Positions 14,294 through 15,672 of a stretch of 15,672 nucleotides of DNA are shown one piece after another. Source of the DNA: Gulosibacter sediminis (lineage in GTDB: Bacteria; Actinomycetota; Actinomycetes; Actinomycetales; Microbacteriaceae). The notes beneath the pieces were generated by a model that worked only from the letters and a program-made list of their open reading frames with translations, was not told where the DNA came from and ran no database searches. A program made the translations under genes and the position numbers. Every line of letters begins with the position of its first letter. Within the stretch, counting starts at the first letter, position 1. The DNA lies in assembly GCF_014904065.1 (NCBI RefSeq), contig NZ_JACXJG010000001.1, forward strand, positions 119,253 through 134,924, given 5' to 3'.

Positions 14294-14299
14294 ATGTGC

Positions 14300-15672
14300 G
14301 TGCGACGGTTTGTGTTTTTCCTGCTCTACGACCCCGACGGGTACGTTGACAGCGCGGTGCTGCACACGCTGAACGGGCTGCGCCCCCACGTCGAGCACAT
14401 CATGGTCGTCTCAAACGGGTTTCTGCAGCAGGAGTCCCGCGAGCGCCTGGATGCGGTGATCGACGAGGTCTTCGAGCGCGAGAACGTCGGCTTCGACTCG
14501 GGCGCGTACCGCAGCGCGATCGGCCGCGTCGGCTACGCCAAGCTCGCCGAGTACGACGAGGTGCTCCTCATCAACTACACCTTCTTCGGGCCGATCACGA
14601 CGTTCGACGAGCTCTTCGCTCGCATGGACCCGAAGCCGATCGACTTCTGGGGCCTGACCGACCACGTGGCCGTCTCACCGCATCCGATGCTCGGTAAGGG
14701 CATCATGCCCGAGCACCTGCAGTCCTACTGGATCGCCTTCCGCAAGAGCCTCGTCAACACCGCGGACTTCCGGGACTACTGGTCGAGCCTGCCGAACGGC
14801 ATGTCGTACCACGACGTCATCACGGTGTTCGAGGCGGCGCTCACCCGGCACTTCGGCGACCTCGGGTACGCGTGGGAGAGCGCCTACCCCGCCGAGAACT
14901 ACTCCGTCAACAACGTCTCGATGGAGCAGCCCCTGCTGCTGCTGGAGGACGGCTGCCCGATGTTCAAGCGGCGCCTCTACTTTCACGACCTCGTCGACCT
15001 CGATACGCGCGACGTCGCGGCGAGTGAAGTCACGGCCAAGGCTCTGGCGCTCGGCTTCCCCCGCGACGTGCTCATTGACGGCGTGATCCGCCGCACCCCG
15101 GCGCGCGCGCTTTCGACCGGGCTCGGCCTGCTCCACCTCGTTGCGGATGCACCGGCGGCGGCTCCCGAGTCGCCTCGCCTCGCGCTCCGCACCGGCCGCA
15201 TCTGGCGCGACTGGCTCCGCGACGCCCACGACCCCTTCGGCGAAGCGGAGGTGCTCGTCGTTGACGGCGTGACCGAGGACGAACTTCGGGACGGCCCGGC
15301 CGCCGAGTACACGAACACGAACCTCGACGACAACCAGCTCGCCCGCGCTCGCGGTGGCATCGTCGACCGCCTCGGTGACACCCTTGCCGCGTTTGACCAG
15401 GATGCGCGCCTCGGCGTGCTCGTGCCGCTGGCCGAGCACCGGGCGGGCACCCGCCTTGGCCACGGCTGGCGGGGGCTCGAGGCCGCCGCGAAGCGGGTCT
15501 CGACGGCGCTGCGGCTCATCGGACCGCTCGAGCGGTACGCCCCGCTGGCGCCGTTCGTCGGCGTCGCCGCCTACCGGGCCGCCGCGCTCGCCGACCTGCC
15601 GGCGCGCGTCGAGGCGGTCGGCGGCTGGGACTCGCTCGTGCGCCTCGCGGAGGTCGACGAGGCCGAGCTCGA
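14300..15672 (+). CDS. RgpF-type rhamnan synthesis glycosyltransferase, 3'-truncated by window edge
   Basis: An open frame runs without a stop from GTG 14300 to the right edge (at least 457 residues), so the C-terminus is missing. It matches the rhamnan-synthesis protein F (RgpF, PF05045) family. The start RRFVFFLLYDPDGYVD (2-17) is typical, followed by NVGFDSGAYR (62-71), NYTFFGPI (92-99), a DFWGLTDH stretch, SYWIAFRKSL and YHDVITVFE (170-178). The second half (about 280-457) contains the RLGVLVP and GHGWRGLE features expected of the distal RgpF region. Relatives are implicated in assembling rhamnose-containing wall polysaccharides, so a rhamnosyl or side-chain transferase acting on the cytosolic side is likely. 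It fits the rmlC-rmlA genes nearby. It is divergent from wzm, with a 190-nt shared regulatory gap. Whether further domains follow cannot be seen. Confidence 0.88.
   Translation, partial: MRRFVFFLLYDPDGYVDSAVLHTLNGLRPHVEHIMVVSNGFLQQESRERLDAVIDEVFERENVGFDSGAYRSAIGRVGYAKLAEYDEVLLINYTFFGPITTFDELFARMDPKPIDFWGLTDHVAVSPHPMLGKGIMPEHLQSYWIAFRKSLVNTADFRDYWSSLPNGMSYHDVITVFEAALTRHFGDLGYAWESAYPAENYSVNNVSMEQPLLLLEDGCPMFKRRLYFHDLVDLDTRDVAASEVTAKALALGFPRDVLIDGVIRRTPARALSTGLGLLHLVADAPAAAPESPRLALRTGRIWRDWLRDAHDPFGEAEVLVVDGVTEDELRDGPAAEYTNTNLDDNQLARARGGIVDRLGDTLAAFDQDARLGVLVPLAEHRAGTRLGHGWRGLEAAAKRVSTALRLIGPLERYAPLAPFVGVAAYRAAALADLPARVEAVGGWDSLVRLAEVDEAEL

Noticed and set aside
14675..15463. A 262-codon minus-strand frame at the right end
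   Set aside because: It is antisense to the RgpF-like gene, whose own frame has clear family motifs and stays open to the edge.

Overview
The window is high-GC DNA (roughly two thirds G+C by eye), densely packed with genes. Codon use, GTG/TTG starts and TAnnnT -10 boxes suggest an actinobacterium. The RmlC, Ugd and Wzm/Wzt sequences would fit the Microbacteriaceae or a neighbouring family, but that rank is inferred, not shown. The locus makes and exports a cell-surface polysaccharide. It contains sugar-nucleotide enzymes, glycosyltransferases, a pyruvyl transferase, polytopic GT-C-type membrane proteins and an ABC polysaccharide exporter. Both ends cut through genes.

Layout: (1) 1-1020 (+) is the 3' part of a UDP-glucose 6-dehydrogenase gene. 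(2) 1111-4409 (+) is a tight operon of three genes behind its own likely promoter: a nitroreductase-family protein with a long N-terminal extension, a flippase-like/LPG-synthase-TM membrane protein, and a polysaccharide pyruvyl transferase. (3) 4406-6130 (-) is a large polytopic DUF2142/GT-C-like protein. (4) 6277-10636 (+) holds a YfhO-type giant membrane protein, then rmlC and rmlA. (5) 10633-14109 (-) is wzm-wzt followed by a family 2 glycosyltransferase with a coiled-coil tail. (6) 14300 to the right edge (+) is an RgpF-type rhamnan-synthesis glycosyltransferase gene, cut by the window.

How they fit together: Ugd supplies UDP-glucuronate, and RmlA and RmlC supply part of the dTDP-L-rhamnose pathway (RmlB and RmlD are not in the window). 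The RgpF-like and family 2 enzymes build the chain on the cytoplasmic face. Wzm/Wzt exports it; the Wzt carries a C-terminal Wzt_C-like domain that may recognise the polymer. The pyruvyl transferase probably adds pyruvate ketals. The two GT-C-like proteins probably transfer lipid-linked sugars outside the membrane. The roles of the nitroreductase-like and LPG-synthase-TM-like proteins are unknown.

Compactness is striking. Both convergent gene pairs overlap at interlocked stop codons (4406-4409 and 10633-10636), leaving no room for a terminator. Two divergent intergenic regions (6131-6276 and 14110-14299) hold the likely promoters. No RNA genes, insertion sequences, CRISPR arrays or origins were seen. 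No gene-free stretch exceeds 300 bases.
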